From Gardnerella vaginalis (GTDB lineage: Bacteria; Actinomycetota; Actinomycetes; Actinomycetales; Bifidobacteriaceae): 64,000 nt of DNA. The notes below the pieces were generated by a model, which saw only the letters and a list, made by a program, of their open reading frames with translations, did no database searches and had not been told where the DNA came from. Position numbers and translations under genes: made by a program. Where the stretch lies: contig NZ_JBETXJ010000002.1 of assembly GCF_040427915.1 (NCBI RefSeq), positions 558,001-622,000 on the forward strand, in the 5' to 3' direction. Below, one piece after another: positions 1 through 8,538 of this stretch; within the stretch, counting starts at the first letter, position 1, and every line of letters begins with the position of its first letter.

Positions 1-1
1 A

Positions 2-262
2 TCGGGATCTATTGAACAGGATGCTGACGTTGTGTTTCTTGTGCATAGACCTGATTTTTACAACAAAGAAGATCGCCCAGGAGAAGCAGACATTATCATG
101 GCAAAGCATCGTAATGGTCCTACAGAAACGTTTAATCTAGCTTTTCTTGGAGCAACATCTAAGTTTAAAGATATGCCGCAAGGATACCAGCCACAATCAT
201 ATTCGCAAGGCAATGATGCTCAAGGTTATGATTCGCATCAGTCTCAGGCATATCAGCAGTAG
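2..262 (+). CDS. dnaB: Replicative DNA helicase DnaB, C-terminal end (5' truncated by window)
   Basis: The open frame continues from the left edge of the window, so only the last 86 residues are present. The visible part contains the DnaB C-terminal sequence: SGSIEQDADVVFLVHR, then the region carrying GEADIIMAKHRNGPT, which is the RecA-fold end of the hexameric 5'-3' replicative helicase that unwinds DNA at the fork. After the conserved core there is a short Gln/Tyr/Ser-rich tail (QGYQPQSYSQ type), which is variable and probably disordered. The stop codon lies 18 bases before the murT start. Identification is firm from these motifs. The true start and the Walker A motif lie outside the window. 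Confidence 0.93.
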   Translation, partial: SGSIEQDADVVFLVHRPDFYNKEDRPGEADIIMAKHRNGPTETFNLAFLGATSKFKDMPQGYQPQSYSQGNDAQGYDSHQSQAYQQ

Positions 263-280
263 AAGTTAATAGGGGGATTG

Positions 281-1663
281 ATGATCGCCAAAAATAAAGT
301 GGTAAAACGCTGTTGTTTTGAATTCATAATGCCAGCTGTAGGAAAACTGGTTAGGATGATTTCGCGCGCGACAAACCACGGAGGAAGTGCTTTACCGGGC
401 AAAGTTGTAGAAACACTAGACCCTGGGTTTTTGGCAAGAACGCTAGGAAAATTACCTTATGGTGTTGTATTAATTTCTGGAACTAACGGTAAAACAACTA
501 CGACTCGCATGGTTGCGTCTATGCTTAGAGATGCTGGATTGCGCGTGTTTACAAATCCTACGGGATCGAATTTTACACGCGGAGTTGTTGCATCATTGGT
601 GCAAGAAATGCCAGTTTTTGGTACAAAGTTAGATGCGGATATAGCTGTTTTAGAGCTTGATGAAGCTTACGCGGTGCATTTTGTAAATCAAATAAAGCCG
701 CAATATTCTCTGCTTTTAAATGTTATGCGAGACCAGTTAGATAGATTTGGCGAGATTGACACTACAGCTAAATTGTTGAGCAATGTTGCGTCTTCGACAG
801 AGCGAGTGGTTGTGTTAAATCGTGAAGATCCGCGAATTTCTGCGCTTTCTAAAGATGTTTTGCCGTCTTGTAAGGTAAAATATTTCGGTTTGGACGAATC
901 GTTAAGAAGCATGTTTCCAACCGACGACGATTTGCACAATGATTTGGGCGGCGATTTGCATAGTGATTCGCGCAATCTTCCGCATGCAGATGTTGTTTTG
1001 GCAAAAGTTGCAGATGCAGATAATAAAGCCGATTTTTTGATTGATGGGCATAGAAAAACTACTAGCGTTAAGTTGCGAGGCGTGTATAACATTTTTAACG
1101 CGGCTGCTGCGTCTACGATTGTGCGCGCTATTTTGGCAGATGCTGATAAAAAAGATGCAACACTCGCAAAATTCGACGACGATGCGCTTATGGAAGCTAT
1201 TTCTCGCGTAACGCCAGCATTTGGTCGAGGCGAAGTAATCGAAGTTAACGGCGCACCTGTGGAGCTTGTTCTAGTGAAAAATCCTATTGGATTTAGACTT
1301 GCACTCGCTTCGGATAAGCCTGCAAATCATGACACAATGATTGCGATTTGCGACGAATACGCGGACGGTCGAGACATGAGCTGGCTGTGGGACGTTGATT
1401 TTACGTGCTTTAGTGGCACTGGAGTCGCTTGCGTTTCTGGCACACGCGCGTGGGATATGGCTTTGCGTTTGCAATACGACAAAGTTGCTTCTAGAAATGT
1501 GAACACTGATTTAGAAGAAGACGTTAAAGCTTTTGTGAATGGCGATTTTAGTAGCAATGCTAAAAATGCTAAGCGCATATATTGCACATACACTGCTATG
1601 CTTCGCGTGCGAGCTACATTAGGACAAATCGCAAGCATTAAAGACGTTGGAGTTGGAAAGTAG
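281..1663 (+). CDS. murT: Lipid II isoglutaminyl synthase, MurT subunit (Mur ligase family)
   Basis: About 460 residues. The Mur ligase central domain carries the ATP loop GTNGKTTTT at residues 67-75, and the C-terminal part matches the DUF1727 region found in MurT (FGRGEVIEVNGAP, then LVKNPIGF). With GatD it amidates the D-glutamate of the lipid II stem peptide to isoglutamine on the cytoplasmic face of the membrane. An in-frame TTG at 278 is possible, but ATG 281 sits better behind AGGGGG at 271-276. The following gatD overlaps or abuts it, as is usual for this pair. In the stretch where Staphylococcus MurT has a four-cysteine zinc ribbon, I see only one Cys (in PSCKVKYF) followed by an acidic, Asp/His-rich segment. 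Confidence 0.92.
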   Translation: MIAKNKVVKRCCFEFIMPAVGKLVRMISRATNHGGSALPGKVVETLDPGFLARTLGKLPYGVVLISGTNGKTTTTRMVASMLRDAGLRVFTNPTGSNFTRGVVASLVQEMPVFGTKLDADIAVLELDEAYAVHFVNQIKPQYSLLLNVMRDQLDRFGEIDTTAKLLSNVASSTERVVVLNREDPRISALSKDVLPSCKVKYFGLDESLRSMFPTDDDLHNDLGGDLHSDSRNLPHADVVLAKVADADNKADFLIDGHRKTTSVKLRGVYNIFNAAAASTIVRAILADADKKDATLAKFDDDALMEAISRVTPAFGRGEVIEVNGAPVELVLVKNPIGFRLALASDKPANHDTMIAICDEYADGRDMSWLWDVDFTCFSGTGVACVSGTRAWDMALRLQYDKVASRNVNTDLEEDVKAFVNGDFSSNAKNAKRIYCTYTAMLRVRATLGQIASIKDVGVGK

Positions 1664-1679
1664 CAAGAAAGTAGTCGTC

Positions 1680-2486
1680 ATGAATGATATGAGTGATGTT
1701 AATGATATTAGTCAAGCGAATGCTACTAATGAAGCCGAAAATCGTGTATTAGATATTGTGTCGCTCTACCCGAAAGACATGAATATTTACGGTGACTATG
1801 GCAATGTGCTTACGATTATGCGTCGAGCGGAATTGTATGGTTACAAGCCTGTGCTTCACGAGTACAACGTTGGCGATGATTGGCCAAAGCAAGTAGATAT
1901 GATTCTTGGTGGCGGCGGTCAAGATCATGGTCAAAGTAGGGTTACGGATGATTTATTTGCGCGCGCAGACGCAATTCGTGAGCTTGCAAAAGATGGTGTT
2001 CCAATGTTAATGATTTGTGGACTATACCAGCTTTTTGGAGAATACTTTGAGACTGTTGAAGGTCAAAAGCTTAAAGGCATTGGCGTACTCGGCGAGCATA
2101 CGGTTGGTCAAGACGTGCGCATGATTGGAAACCTTGTTGAGCATAGCCGCGATTTTGGCGATATTGTGGGCTACGAGAACCATTCTGGACGCACAAGCTT
2201 GGAGAGTGGCACGCAGCCACTCGGCTCGGTTGATGGTGAAAATTGTGGTAATAATGGTGAAGACCACACTGAAGGCGCGCGCAAATACAACGTTATCGGC
2301 ACTTATATGCACGGCTCAGTTTTGCCGAAAAATCCGCGTTTGGCTGACTTTTTAATTCGTACAGCTGCGCAGAATCGTTATGGAGAATTTGAGCCAAAAC
2401 AAACTGATGCTCAGCGCGCGGAGCTTGCGAAATTAGACGAATTAGCAGATCGCGCTCGCGAAGTTGCTGTAACTCGTCCGCGGTAA
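1680..2486 (+). CDS. gatD: Lipid II isoglutaminyl synthase, glutaminase subunit GatD
   Basis: Class I glutamine amidotransferase-like protein of 268 residues that supplies ammonia from glutamine to MurT. The nucleophile Cys lies in LMICGLYQLFG and the catalytic His in YMHGSVLP. The family signature SLYPKDMNIYGDYGN is near the N terminus. The start is set at ATG 1680 behind AAGAAAG (1665-1671); an upstream in-frame codon at 1647 would overlap murT by 17 bases and lacks a ribosome site. An acidic Asn/Gly-rich insert (about residues 190-205) separates the core from the His motif. The C-terminal 30 residues after EPKQTD are Ala/Glu/Arg-rich helix. The gene is followed by a hairpin terminator at 2539-2592. 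Confidence 0.92.
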   Translation: MNDMSDVNDISQANATNEAENRVLDIVSLYPKDMNIYGDYGNVLTIMRRAELYGYKPVLHEYNVGDDWPKQVDMILGGGGQDHGQSRVTDDLFARADAIRELAKDGVPMLMICGLYQLFGEYFETVEGQKLKGIGVLGEHTVGQDVRMIGNLVEHSRDFGDIVGYENHSGRTSLESGTQPLGSVDGENCGNNGEDHTEGARKYNVIGTYMHGSVLPKNPRLADFLIRTAAQNRYGEFEPKQTDAQRAELAKLDELADRAREVAVTRPR

Positions 2487-2538
2487 AACTTGCAAATTCT
2501 AAAACTTGTCAGATCTAAATACAAAGCCTGAATACAAA

Positions 2539-2592
2539 AGCCTGCTGAACTTGCAAAGTGTTGCAAATCAGCAGGCTATTTTGTAGTTTTTG
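2539..2592 (+). terminator. Rho-independent terminator after gatD, shared with convergent upp
   Basis: A perfect 10-bp stem, AGCCTGCTGA (2539-2548) with TCAGCAGGCT (2568-2577), has a 19-base loop and is followed by ATTTTGTAGTTTTT on the plus strand. It lies between the convergent gatD and upp genes. On the minus strand the stem is followed by CTTTTGT, so it could also stop upp transcripts. Confidence 0.8.
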
Positions 2593-2639
2593 ATTCTAGC
2601 TTCTATATTCTAGTTTTCGTTTTATTTGGTTAGTAACTA

Positions 2640-3278
2640 TTAGTCAATTAAACCATACAAGCGATCGCCAGCGTCGCCAAGACCAGGAACGATATAAGCT
2701 TTGTCGTTCAAATGCTCATCAACAGCGCAAACAACAACCTTAAAGTCAATAGAAGGATCAATCTCCTTCTCAATGCGCTCCAAGCCTTCTGGCGCTGCCA
2801 AAATGTTAATAGCAGTAACATCTTTAGCGCCGCGCTCTGCCAAGTAGTGCGTAGCGGCAATAAGAGTGCCACCAGTAGCAAGCATTGGGTCCAGCAAGAA
2901 GCACTGACGACCAGTCAAATCTTCTGGCAAACGGTTGGCATAAGTGACAATATCGAGCGTCTGCTCGTCGCGCTTCATACCAAGGAATCCAACCTCAGCA
3001 GTTGGAAGAAGGCGAGTCATGCCGTCAAGCATACCGAGTCCAGCGCGCAAAACTGGCACAACCATTGGGCGTGGACGGTTCAAATGCTTGCCGGTCATCT
3101 TGCAAATAGGAGTCTCAATCTCGCGATCGCTAACTTCCAAATTGCGGGTTGCTTCGTATGCTTCGAGAGTTACCAATTCGGAAACTAACTCGCGGAAAAT
3201 GTTAGAAGGTGTATTCTTATCACGCAAAACGGTGAGCTTGTGGTCCACCAGCGGATGATGTAAAACATGAAGATCCAT
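2640..3278 (-). CDS. upp: Uracil phosphoribosyltransferase
   Basis: 212 residues, the usual length for Upp. It converts uracil and PRPP to UMP in pyrimidine salvage. The PRPP-binding loop is LDPMLATGGTL, the family segment VPVLRAGLGMLDGM is present, and the uracil-binding end is AYIVPGLGDAGDRLYG. The start MDLHVLHHPLVDHKL is canonical. It is monocistronic by position: a convergent terminator lies downstream, and a 298-base intergenic region with a structured RNA candidate (3405-3494, same strand) lies upstream. Confidence 0.96.
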   Translation of the reverse strand: MDLHVLHHPLVDHKLTVLRDKNTPSNIFRELVSELVTLEAYEATRNLEVSDREIETPICKMTGKHLNRPRPMVVPVLRAGLGMLDGMTRLLPTAEVGFLGMKRDEQTLDIVTYANRLPEDLTGRQCFLLDPMLATGGTLIAATHYLAERGAKDVTAINILAAPEGLERIEKEIDPSIDFKVVVCAVDEHLNDKAYIVPGLGDAGDRLYGLID

Positions 3279-3576
3279 ACCTTCTAGATTAGTGCAAGCG
3301 CGGCATGTTAAGCTATCGGCGTGCCGTGACTATTTAGAAAAAATATAAACAAGTGTTAATGAAGGTTGAATTTTGTGAATTGCTGGAGAATATAAAACAT
3401 TCTTAAAAACGCTGACTTGCGAAAGCGCCTGTCGGCGCAAACGCCGCTCGCAGCGGCAAAAAATGGAGCCCGGGGCTTAAACACAAGCCAGCGTCACTTC
3501 CTGAGTATACATGCTTTTAAATTTCAGCGCGCCGCATTATTGTATAACAAATAAACGCAGTGTGATAGCAAACAAA
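3279..3576. other. Intergenic region upstream of upp
   Basis: 298 bases without a convincing gene. It holds the structured RNA candidate at 3405-3494. The remainder is AT-rich. No clear consensus promoter for upp could be assigned by eye. Confidence 0.5.
3405..3494 (-). ncRNA. Candidate structured RNA or complex terminator between the 3577-4296 gene and upp
   Basis: Read on the minus strand, an 11-bp closing stem pairs the complement of 3484-3494 (ACGCTGGCTTG) with that of 3409-3419 (CAAGTCAGCGT), with one G-U. It encloses two GC-rich hairpins: GCCGCT/AGCGGC at 3443-3457 and GCGCC/GGCGC with a 4-base loop at 3425-3438. The closing stem runs straight into TTTTT (3405-3409). A competing hairpin, GGCTT/AAGCC (3474-3489), uses the same arm. 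It lies 127 bases before upp. It could be a leader attenuator, an independent small RNA, or an elaborate terminator of the upstream gene. It is much richer in GC than the flanks. I do not recognise the family. Confidence 0.5.
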
Positions 3577-4296
3577 CTAATCGAGTTTTCCAAGTCTCCA
3601 CAATTTAGCTCCATTAGCGAAGCATAAGGAAAGTGCATGCACGTTTGCAGATTTGTGCAAAACGCGAGCAAGAAGCTGTGAATCATCTCTTTTGGAATCG
3701 TTCATCTTCTGTGTTAATTTTTTCGCATAAGAACGCATTCCGCGCGAAATAATCGCAGTAAACGCAGAAGCTCGATATAGAGCAACAGCAAAATCGCCAG
3801 TAAAAGCACCAGAAAGAATAGAATCCGCGAGTCGCGCAATATCTTCTCCTGTAGGAGCTTCGTCAATTCCAGTAATTGCGGAAGCGCTAGTTGTAGAAGG
3901 TTCTCCAAGATTCCAATACTCCGCATATGCTTCTCGCTGTTTATGCAAAGACTCCCGAAGCAAATATAGCCTAAAAAGCATTCCAGGAAGCGAATCAGGT
4001 TGCGCTTGACTCCACAAGTCTGCGATGACCTCAATGCCCTCATTCTCAACCAAATTCAGTACGCGTTCCACAATCTCTGGAGATTGTGTTTTATGCACAC
4101 GGTTAAGCAGAACTGCTGCTGAAGTGTGGCTGATTTCGTTTACAATTTGTGGATCTGTGCCACCTTCAATTTGTGCGAGCATTGCAGGATCCATTTGTGC
4201 AGGTCGGCTTGGGCGACTTGCGCCTATTGGACTTGGCATAAAAGCAGATCTGCTCGAATGAATAGAACTCGATTGTGAATTAAGGCTAGTAGACAA
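3577..4296 (-). CDS. Conserved-looking hypothetical helical protein
   Basis: About 239 residues of unrecognised family. The N-terminal 35 residues are Ser/Pro/Arg-rich and probably disordered. The rest is predicted helical with no signal peptide or membrane segment: PQIVNEISHTSAAVLLNRVHK, then an aromatic-rich LLRESLHKQREAYAEYW segment, then a basic helix near RSYAKKLTQKMND. The start is set at TTG 4296 because AAAAGG lies 9 bases upstream; this overlaps the end of mutT1 by 11 bases, implying translational coupling. ATG 4239 is an alternative. It is co-transcribed with mutT1 and possibly ppk, so a role linked to polyphosphate or nucleotide-pool metabolism is only a guess from position. Confidence 0.7.
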   Translation of the reverse strand: MSTSLNSQSSSIHSSRSAFMPSPIGASRPSRPAQMDPAMLAQIEGGTDPQIVNEISHTSAAVLLNRVHKTQSPEIVERVLNLVENEGIEVIADLWSQAQPDSLPGMLFRLYLLRESLHKQREAYAEYWNLGEPSTTSASAITGIDEAPTGEDIARLADSILSGAFTGDFAVALYRASAFTAIISRGMRSYAKKLTQKMNDSKRDDSQLLARVLHKSANVHALSLCFANGAKLWRLGKLD

Positions 4297-5455
4297 TTGG
4301 TAACACCTTTTCAATATTAATAATGCGAGCGCCTTTAGAAGTATTGCTAATATGCAAAACTATTGCGCTGCCAGTAGGCATGTATGGAGATTTTTGGCTA
4401 AGTATGCGTTTATTCGCTCGCGGTTTTGTGATTCCTCGCAAATAGTCAAAGAAAGTGCCGATAATAGGGCGGTGCAAACACATAACTGTTGAATTGTTAA
4501 TGTTTTCTTCTGCATTTTGTGTGTTTTGTGTGTTTTTTACGTTGCAATCAAGATTTTGTATTTCACTTATAAGAACAGATAATGTAGATTTTGGTTTATT
4601 CTCATGATGATCTTCAGTAAGTTCCGCAATCTGTTCTATATAAAGAGAAGAATCGTGTGCAAAAGTTGCAACAGTTTCTACGCAACGTTTCCAAGGTGAC
4701 GAAACAATTCGATTTGGAGCATAGCAAGCAAGCTCACGACCTAGAGCGTAGGATGCTGCAGATCCAAGAGGAGTGATTGGACGAGTTGCTTCGCTGCCTT
4801 GCCATGATTTACGGGATTCAGCTTTTCCATGTCGTACTAGTATTAATGTTTTATATTCAGTTTGACAAGCGTGTAGCTTTTCAAGAAAAGCATCTAAAAC
4901 TTTTCTATCGCTATCGTGTGTGAGTTTTTTGCGAGCTTTAGAAGGAGTAAGCCATATAACATTGCTAATTTCAGTAGGTTTTGCTGGTTTTATTGGGCCA
5001 AATGCTGGTAGTCGCCTCATTGCAGCATTTTCGTCTATTTCGCGCATCATCCAGTAGTGAATTCGCTTAACTACTTCTGTTTTATTGTTGTTTTGTGAAT
5101 TGTTTTTCGCACCGCTTTTTGAGATTGATTTTTTGCCTTCGTTTTCAAGCGGATATTCTATTTGGGCAATGTGAGGTCCGAGTGTGACTGCGTAGCCTGT
5201 TTCTTCCCCAACTTCGCGCACAGCTGTATGACGATGGGACTCATTGTCTTCATTCTTGCCTTTTGGCCAGCTCCAATCGTCATATTTTGGTCGGTAAACA
5301 AGGCAAAGCTCAAAGTCGTCATCGCTTATCATGTTCGCTTGATTGCTTGTCTTTTTCAAGTCACTTGTGTTTGAGCTGTCTATTGTATTTCGCTTGCGAT
5401 AAATAATTCCGCCAGCAGCCTCAACGTATCGCGTCGTCACTACACTCATATTCAT
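4286..5455 (-). CDS. mutT1: MutT1-like protein: Nudix hydrolase fused to histidine phosphatase
   Basis: About 389 residues with two domains. The N-terminal Nudix domain contains the box GKNEDNESHRHTAVREVGEETGY. The C-terminal half is a SixA-type histidine phosphatase with LVRHGKAESR and the later SSPWKRCVET segment. This architecture is that of actinobacterial MutT1, which hydrolyses 8-oxo-dGTP, diadenosine polyphosphates and related nucleotides. Its position beside ppk matches mycobacteria. Asn/Ser-rich insertions are seen after the Nudix box and near residue 310 (NTQNTQNAEENINN). The start could be ATG 5455 or 5449, or TTG 5479; GGAAG lies 15 bases before 5455, so the choice is uncertain. 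Confidence 0.88.
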   Translation of the reverse strand: MNMSVVTTRYVEAAGGIIYRKRNTIDSSNTSDLKKTSNQANMISDDDFELCLVYRPKYDDWSWPKGKNEDNESHRHTAVREVGEETGYAVTLGPHIAQIEYPLENEGKKSISKSGAKNNSQNNNKTEVVKRIHYWMMREIDENAAMRRLPAFGPIKPAKPTEISNVIWLTPSKARKKLTHDSDRKVLDAFLEKLHACQTEYKTLILVRHGKAESRKSWQGSEATRPITPLGSAASYALGRELACYAPNRIVSSPWKRCVETVATFAHDSSLYIEQIAELTEDHHENKPKSTLSVLISEIQNLDCNVKNTQNTQNAEENINNSTVMCLHRPIIGTFFDYLRGITKPRANKRILSQKSPYMPTGSAIVLHISNTSKGARIINIEKVLPIVY

Positions 5456-5663
5456 TATTTTAGCGGTTTTCTTCCGCAACTTTTAGTTGTTCCATAATGT
5501 TTTATATTTTGTGCACAGTAATAATTGTGATGCACGTGTTTTGAGTAAGTCAGATATTTTTGCTGTATAATCCCAAGAACTACTAAAACTGGCAAAGTGC
5601 TATGACGATTTGGCTGCTGGAACGCTTGAGATTTAGTCAGATTAGAAGGAGCAATAAATACAA

Positions 5664-5699
5664 CAAGAGCCAGAATCATATTGCTGAATCTGGCTCTTT
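5664..5699 (-). terminator. Stem-loop downstream of ppk, possible terminator
   Basis: AAGAGCCAGA (5665-5674) pairs with TCTGGCTCTT (5689-5698), a 10-bp stem with a 14-base loop, beginning 27 bases after the ppk stop. On the minus strand it is followed by a weak T-rich stretch (GTTGTATTTATTG). The remaining sequence up to mutT1 (5456-5663) shows no convincing gene. Confidence 0.5.
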
Positions 5700-5725
5700 G
5701 TCTATCGTTTATTAGTTACTCGCGA

Positions 5726-7963
5726 TCAGTTCACACCTCGAGGTTTGCGTGTGTGAGTATGAATTAGATATTCCTGGCTATCGACTAGAGGGCGACCTTC
5801 GGAATCGCGAGAATGTAGCGTGTATGTGCCATCTCCATCCATCCACCAAGAAACTGTTGAATCAGCCATTTGCAAATCAATGTACTGAATCAACGCTTCC
5901 ACCTGGTCTGGAGCGCTTATGCGAACCAGCGTTTCAACGCGCCTATCAAGATTGCGATGCATCAAATCGGCCGAGCCAATCCACACTTCTGGGCCACTTG
6001 CAGGACCATCGCCAATTTGCGGACCGCAAGAATTAGCAAAAGCATAGATTCGGCTGTGCTCAAGGAATCTGCCAAGAATAGAGCGAACTCGAATATTCTC
6101 ACTCAATCCTTCAATGCCAGGCTTTAGCGAGCAAATTCCACGCTCCACAATGTCAATCTTTACTCCAGCTTGAGCCGCGCGGTACAAAGCGTCAATCGTC
6201 TTTTCGTCAACAACAGAATTGACTTTAATCTTAATCCACGCTTCTTTTCCAGCAAGAGCCGCTGCCTCTTCCCTGCGAATTCGCTCAATAATGCCCGTTC
6301 GAACTGTGCGAGGAGCCACAAGCAAGCGATGGAAACTAGACTTTGGAGCGTAACCCGAAAGCTGATTAAACAGGCGAGTCAAATCTTGACCAACTACAGG
6401 ATCGCAAGTAAGCAAGCCCAAATCTGTGTAAAGGCGAGCCGTCTTAGGGTTATAGTTGCCAGTACCAACGTGGCAATAGCGGCGCAATCCTTCGGCTTCT
6501 TGACGAACCACAAGCGAAAGCTTGCAATGCGTCTTCAATCCAACAATGCCGTAAACAACGTGAACGCCTGCGCGCTCAAGCTTGCGCGCCCAAGCAATGT
6601 TGGCGTCTTCGTCGAATCGCGCTTTAATCTCAACAAGCGCAAGTACCTGCTTGCCGGCGTGGGCTGCGTCAACAAGAGCGTCAATAATTGGCGAATTGCT
6701 AGACGTGCGATACAAAGTTTGCTTAATTGCAAGCACCTTTGGATCTGCCGCCGCCTGCGCCAAGAACGCCTGAACAGACGTAGAGAACGAATCGTAAGGG
6801 TGATGCAACAAAATATCGTGCTCGCGAATCGACGCGAAAATATCCTGCGCATGGCTAGTTTCAACTTCTGCAATCTGACGATTCGTAGTAGGAATAAATG
6901 GACGATACTTCAAATCTGGGCGATCGAGTGCCTGTAATTCAAAAAGAACCGTCATATCTAGTGGCGAAGGCAAACGATAGACTTCCTCAGGGCTTACGCG
7001 CAATTGATTAGCGAGAAGCTGCGAAAGGAATGGGCTAGCTTCGTCGGAAATCTCAAGACGAATAGGCGGTCCAAAACGACGGCGTAAAAGCTCCTTTTCC
7101 ATAGCGTTAAGCAAGTTTTCTGCATCGTCTTCCTCAACGTCAATATCCTCGTTACGTGTAACGCGGAATGAGCGAGCTTCCTTAATAATCATGCCTGGGA
7201 AAAGCGATTCCAAATGTGCTGCAATCAACTTTTCCATAGTAATGAATCCGTAGCGCTCTTCGCGACCTTCTTCATCTGTTAAATCATCAACTGGAACAAG
7301 ACGATTCAAATTATCTGGAATCTTTACGCGAGCAAAATGCGACTTTCCAGAATTCGGATTTTCTACAATAACAGCCAAGTTAATAGACTTGCCAGAAATA
7401 TATGGGAACGGGTGTGCAGGATCCACTGCAAGTGGCGTTAATACTGGGAAAACCTGCTTGCGATAATAGTCCGAAAGTCTATCTTTTTCGGATTGCGTAA
7501 GCTTGTCCCAACTGAGCATAACAATGCGCTGCTTAGCAAGCTCTGGCAAAATATGGTCGATTACGTAATGCGCATGCTCATCTTGACGACGATGTGTAAC
7601 CTCGCTAATTGCGCGCAATTGTTGACGTGGGCTTAGCCCACTTGCCGCGGTTACTGCGATTCCTGAGTCAATTCGGCGCTTTAAGCCTGCAACTCGAACC
7701 ATAAAGAACTCGTCTAGGTTGGAGGCAAAAATAGCTGCAAAATTAGCACGTTCGAGAAGTGGTAAATCAGTATTTTGCGCTAACTCAAGCACGCGACGAT
7801 TGAACTTTAACCAGCTTAATTCTCGGTCAAAGAAGCGATCTTTTGGCAACGGTAGCTCGCCCTCACGAGCTTCACGCTTTTCTGCCTTTTCGTCTTCGGC
7901 GATGTGCTCTGCAATTTGACCGCGCAGAATCGCCTTTGAGGGAGCGTCAAAAATTTGTACCAT
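5726..7963 (-). CDS. ppk: Polyphosphate kinase 1
   Basis: 745 residues, typical for Ppk1, which reversibly polymerises the gamma-phosphate of ATP into polyphosphate. Visible family segments are [17 protein letters not shown] with [13 protein letters not shown] in the N-terminal domain, and the two conserved histidines in GLKTHCKL and [14 protein letters not shown]. The latter is the autophosphorylated/catalytic pair. C-terminal segments [17 protein letters not shown] and the end [13 protein letters not shown] are also canonical. It has a 27-residue charged N-terminal extension ([20 protein letters not shown]) before the first domain. It lies upstream of mutT1 on the same strand, though a stem-loop separates them. 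Confidence 0.97.
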   Translation of the reverse strand: MVQIFDAPSKAILRGQIAEHIAEDEKAEKREAREGELPLPKDRFFDRELSWLKFNRRVLELAQNTDLPLLERANFAAIFASNLDEFFMVRVAGLKRRIDSGIAVTAASGLSPRQQLRAISEVTHRRQDEHAHYVIDHILPELAKQRIVMLSWDKLTQSEKDRLSDYYRKQVFPVLTPLAVDPAHPFPYISGKSINLAVIVENPNSGKSHFARVKIPDNLNRLVPVDDLTDEEGREERYGFITMEKLIAAHLESLFPGMIIKEARSFRVTRNEDIDVEEDDAENLLNAMEKELLRRRFGPPIRLEISDEASPFLSQLLANQLRVSPEEVYRLPSPLDMTVLFELQALDRPDLKYRPFIPTTNRQIAEVETSHAQDIFASIREHDILLHHPYDSFSTSVQAFLAQAAADPKVLAIKQTLYRTSSNSPIIDALVDAAHAGKQVLALVEIKARFDEDANIAWARKLERAGVHVVYGIVGLKTHCKLSLVVRQEAEGLRRYCHVGTGNYNPKTARLYTDLGLLTCDPVVGQDLTRLFNQLSGYAPKSSFHRLLVAPRTVRTGIIERIRREEAAALAGKEAWIKIKVNSVVDEKTIDALYRAAQAGVKIDIVERGICSLKPGIEGLSENIRVRSILGRFLEHSRIYAFANSCGPQIGDGPASGPEVWIGSADLMHRNLDRRVETLVRISAPDQVEALIQYIDLQMADSTVSWWMDGDGTYTLHSRDSEGRPLVDSQEYLIHTHTRKPRGVN

Positions 7964-8004
7964 ACTCTGTAATTGTATGCGTTGTAAGGGAAGTGCGCGA
8001 CTGA

Positions 8005-8030
8005 GTGTCGGCAGCTATGCGGCTCGACAC
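8005..8030 (-). promoter_or_regulatory. Stem-loop in the ppk upstream region
   Basis: GTGTCG (8005-8010) pairs perfectly with CGACAC (8025-8030), with a nested AGC/GCT pair. It lies about 42-67 bases before the ppk start codon, so it would be in the 5' leader of a ppk transcript or act as an operator. No T-run follows it. Confidence 0.35.
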
Positions 8031-8041
8031 GCCGATGATTG

Positions 8042-8146
8042 CAATATGTGAACGCATCTGAACATGACAACCATTGCATATTCACAAAATGATGCAAAAC
8101 TATCTATTTTTTGTGTGCGAATGAACACTAATTACAATATGTGAAC
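8042..8146. repeat. Direct repeat CAATATGTGAAC, two copies
   Basis: The 12-mer CAATATGTGAAC occurs at 8042-8053 and again at 8135-8146, 93 bases apart, between ppk and the aquaporin leader. It may be a pair of regulator-binding sites. No function can be assigned from sequence alone. Confidence 0.5.
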
Positions 8147-8216
8147 AAAGATGGTTTTGTACTTTACTAAAGAACAAAAAACAGTAATAATAAGAATCAC
8201 AAGAACAAATTAAAAG

Positions 8217-8372
8217 AGCGGTAGACCACAGAAAATGTATGGATGTTAGATTCCAATTTACGTTGGACGGATATTTGAGACTTTACCGTTGCAACGAGGA
8301 TGTTGTGCAGATAGAACCGCTGAAGATTGTTTTTGTAAGTAAGAGGCTCGCCAGTGTGGCGGGCCTCTTTTG
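8217..8372 (+). ncRNA. Candidate structured leader RNA (riboswitch-like) ending in an intrinsic terminator
   Basis: AGCGGT (8217-8222) pairs with ACCGCT (8316-8321) to close a domain with three internal hairpins: TCCAA/TTGGA around 8251-8266, ACGG/CCGT around 8267-8289, and CAAC/GTTG around 8292-8305. It is followed by a strong terminator, AAGAGGCTCGCC (8341-8352) with GGCGGGCCTCTT (8358-8369) and a T-run. The aquaporin start lies 167 bases further on. A multi-arm domain followed by a terminator before the gene is the layout of a transcription-attenuating riboswitch, but it could equally be a free small RNA. I could not match it to FMN, TPP, cobalamin, SAM, fluoride, T-box or glycine classes. 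Confidence 0.5.
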
Positions 8373-8538
8373 ATATATGGCTATTTGATATTTACTCGCA
8401 GTGTCGTGTTCATAGGGGAAACTATCAAAGAATAATTGTTGGAATAATAATTGCTGGATTCATTTTCTTAGCTTCTTTGAAAATGAGATGTCGTACAAAA
8501 GCAAAAGCAGCAAAACAATTAAGAAGGATCGAAGAACC

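Larger units (their letters stand above)
7964..8538. other. Divergent ppk / aquaporin intergenic region
   Basis: 575 bases with no supported protein gene. From left to right it holds the ppk leader stem-loop (8005-8030), the CAATATGTGAAC direct repeats (8042-8146), a structured RNA with its own terminator (8217-8372) and the aquaporin leader with AAGGAT at 8524-8529. Confidence 0.6.

Noticed and set aside
688..1092. Antisense ORF within murT, and similar long antisense ORFs in ppk, gatB and clpB
   Set aside because: They are frame shadows of well-supported genes, with no ribosome sites or recognisable domains.
3461..3494. tRNA-like 3' end in the region before upp (TGGAGCCCGGGGC)
   Set aside because: It superficially resembles the reverse of a tRNA acceptor end, but no cloverleaf, T-loop or anticodon arm can be folded around it; the hairpin structure reported instead explains the bases better.
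5602..5715. Plus-strand ORF of 37 residues between mutT1 and ppk
   Set aside because: No ribosome site, no homology I recognise, and it overlaps the ppk downstream stem-loop. The nearby TATAAT-like string lacks a -35.
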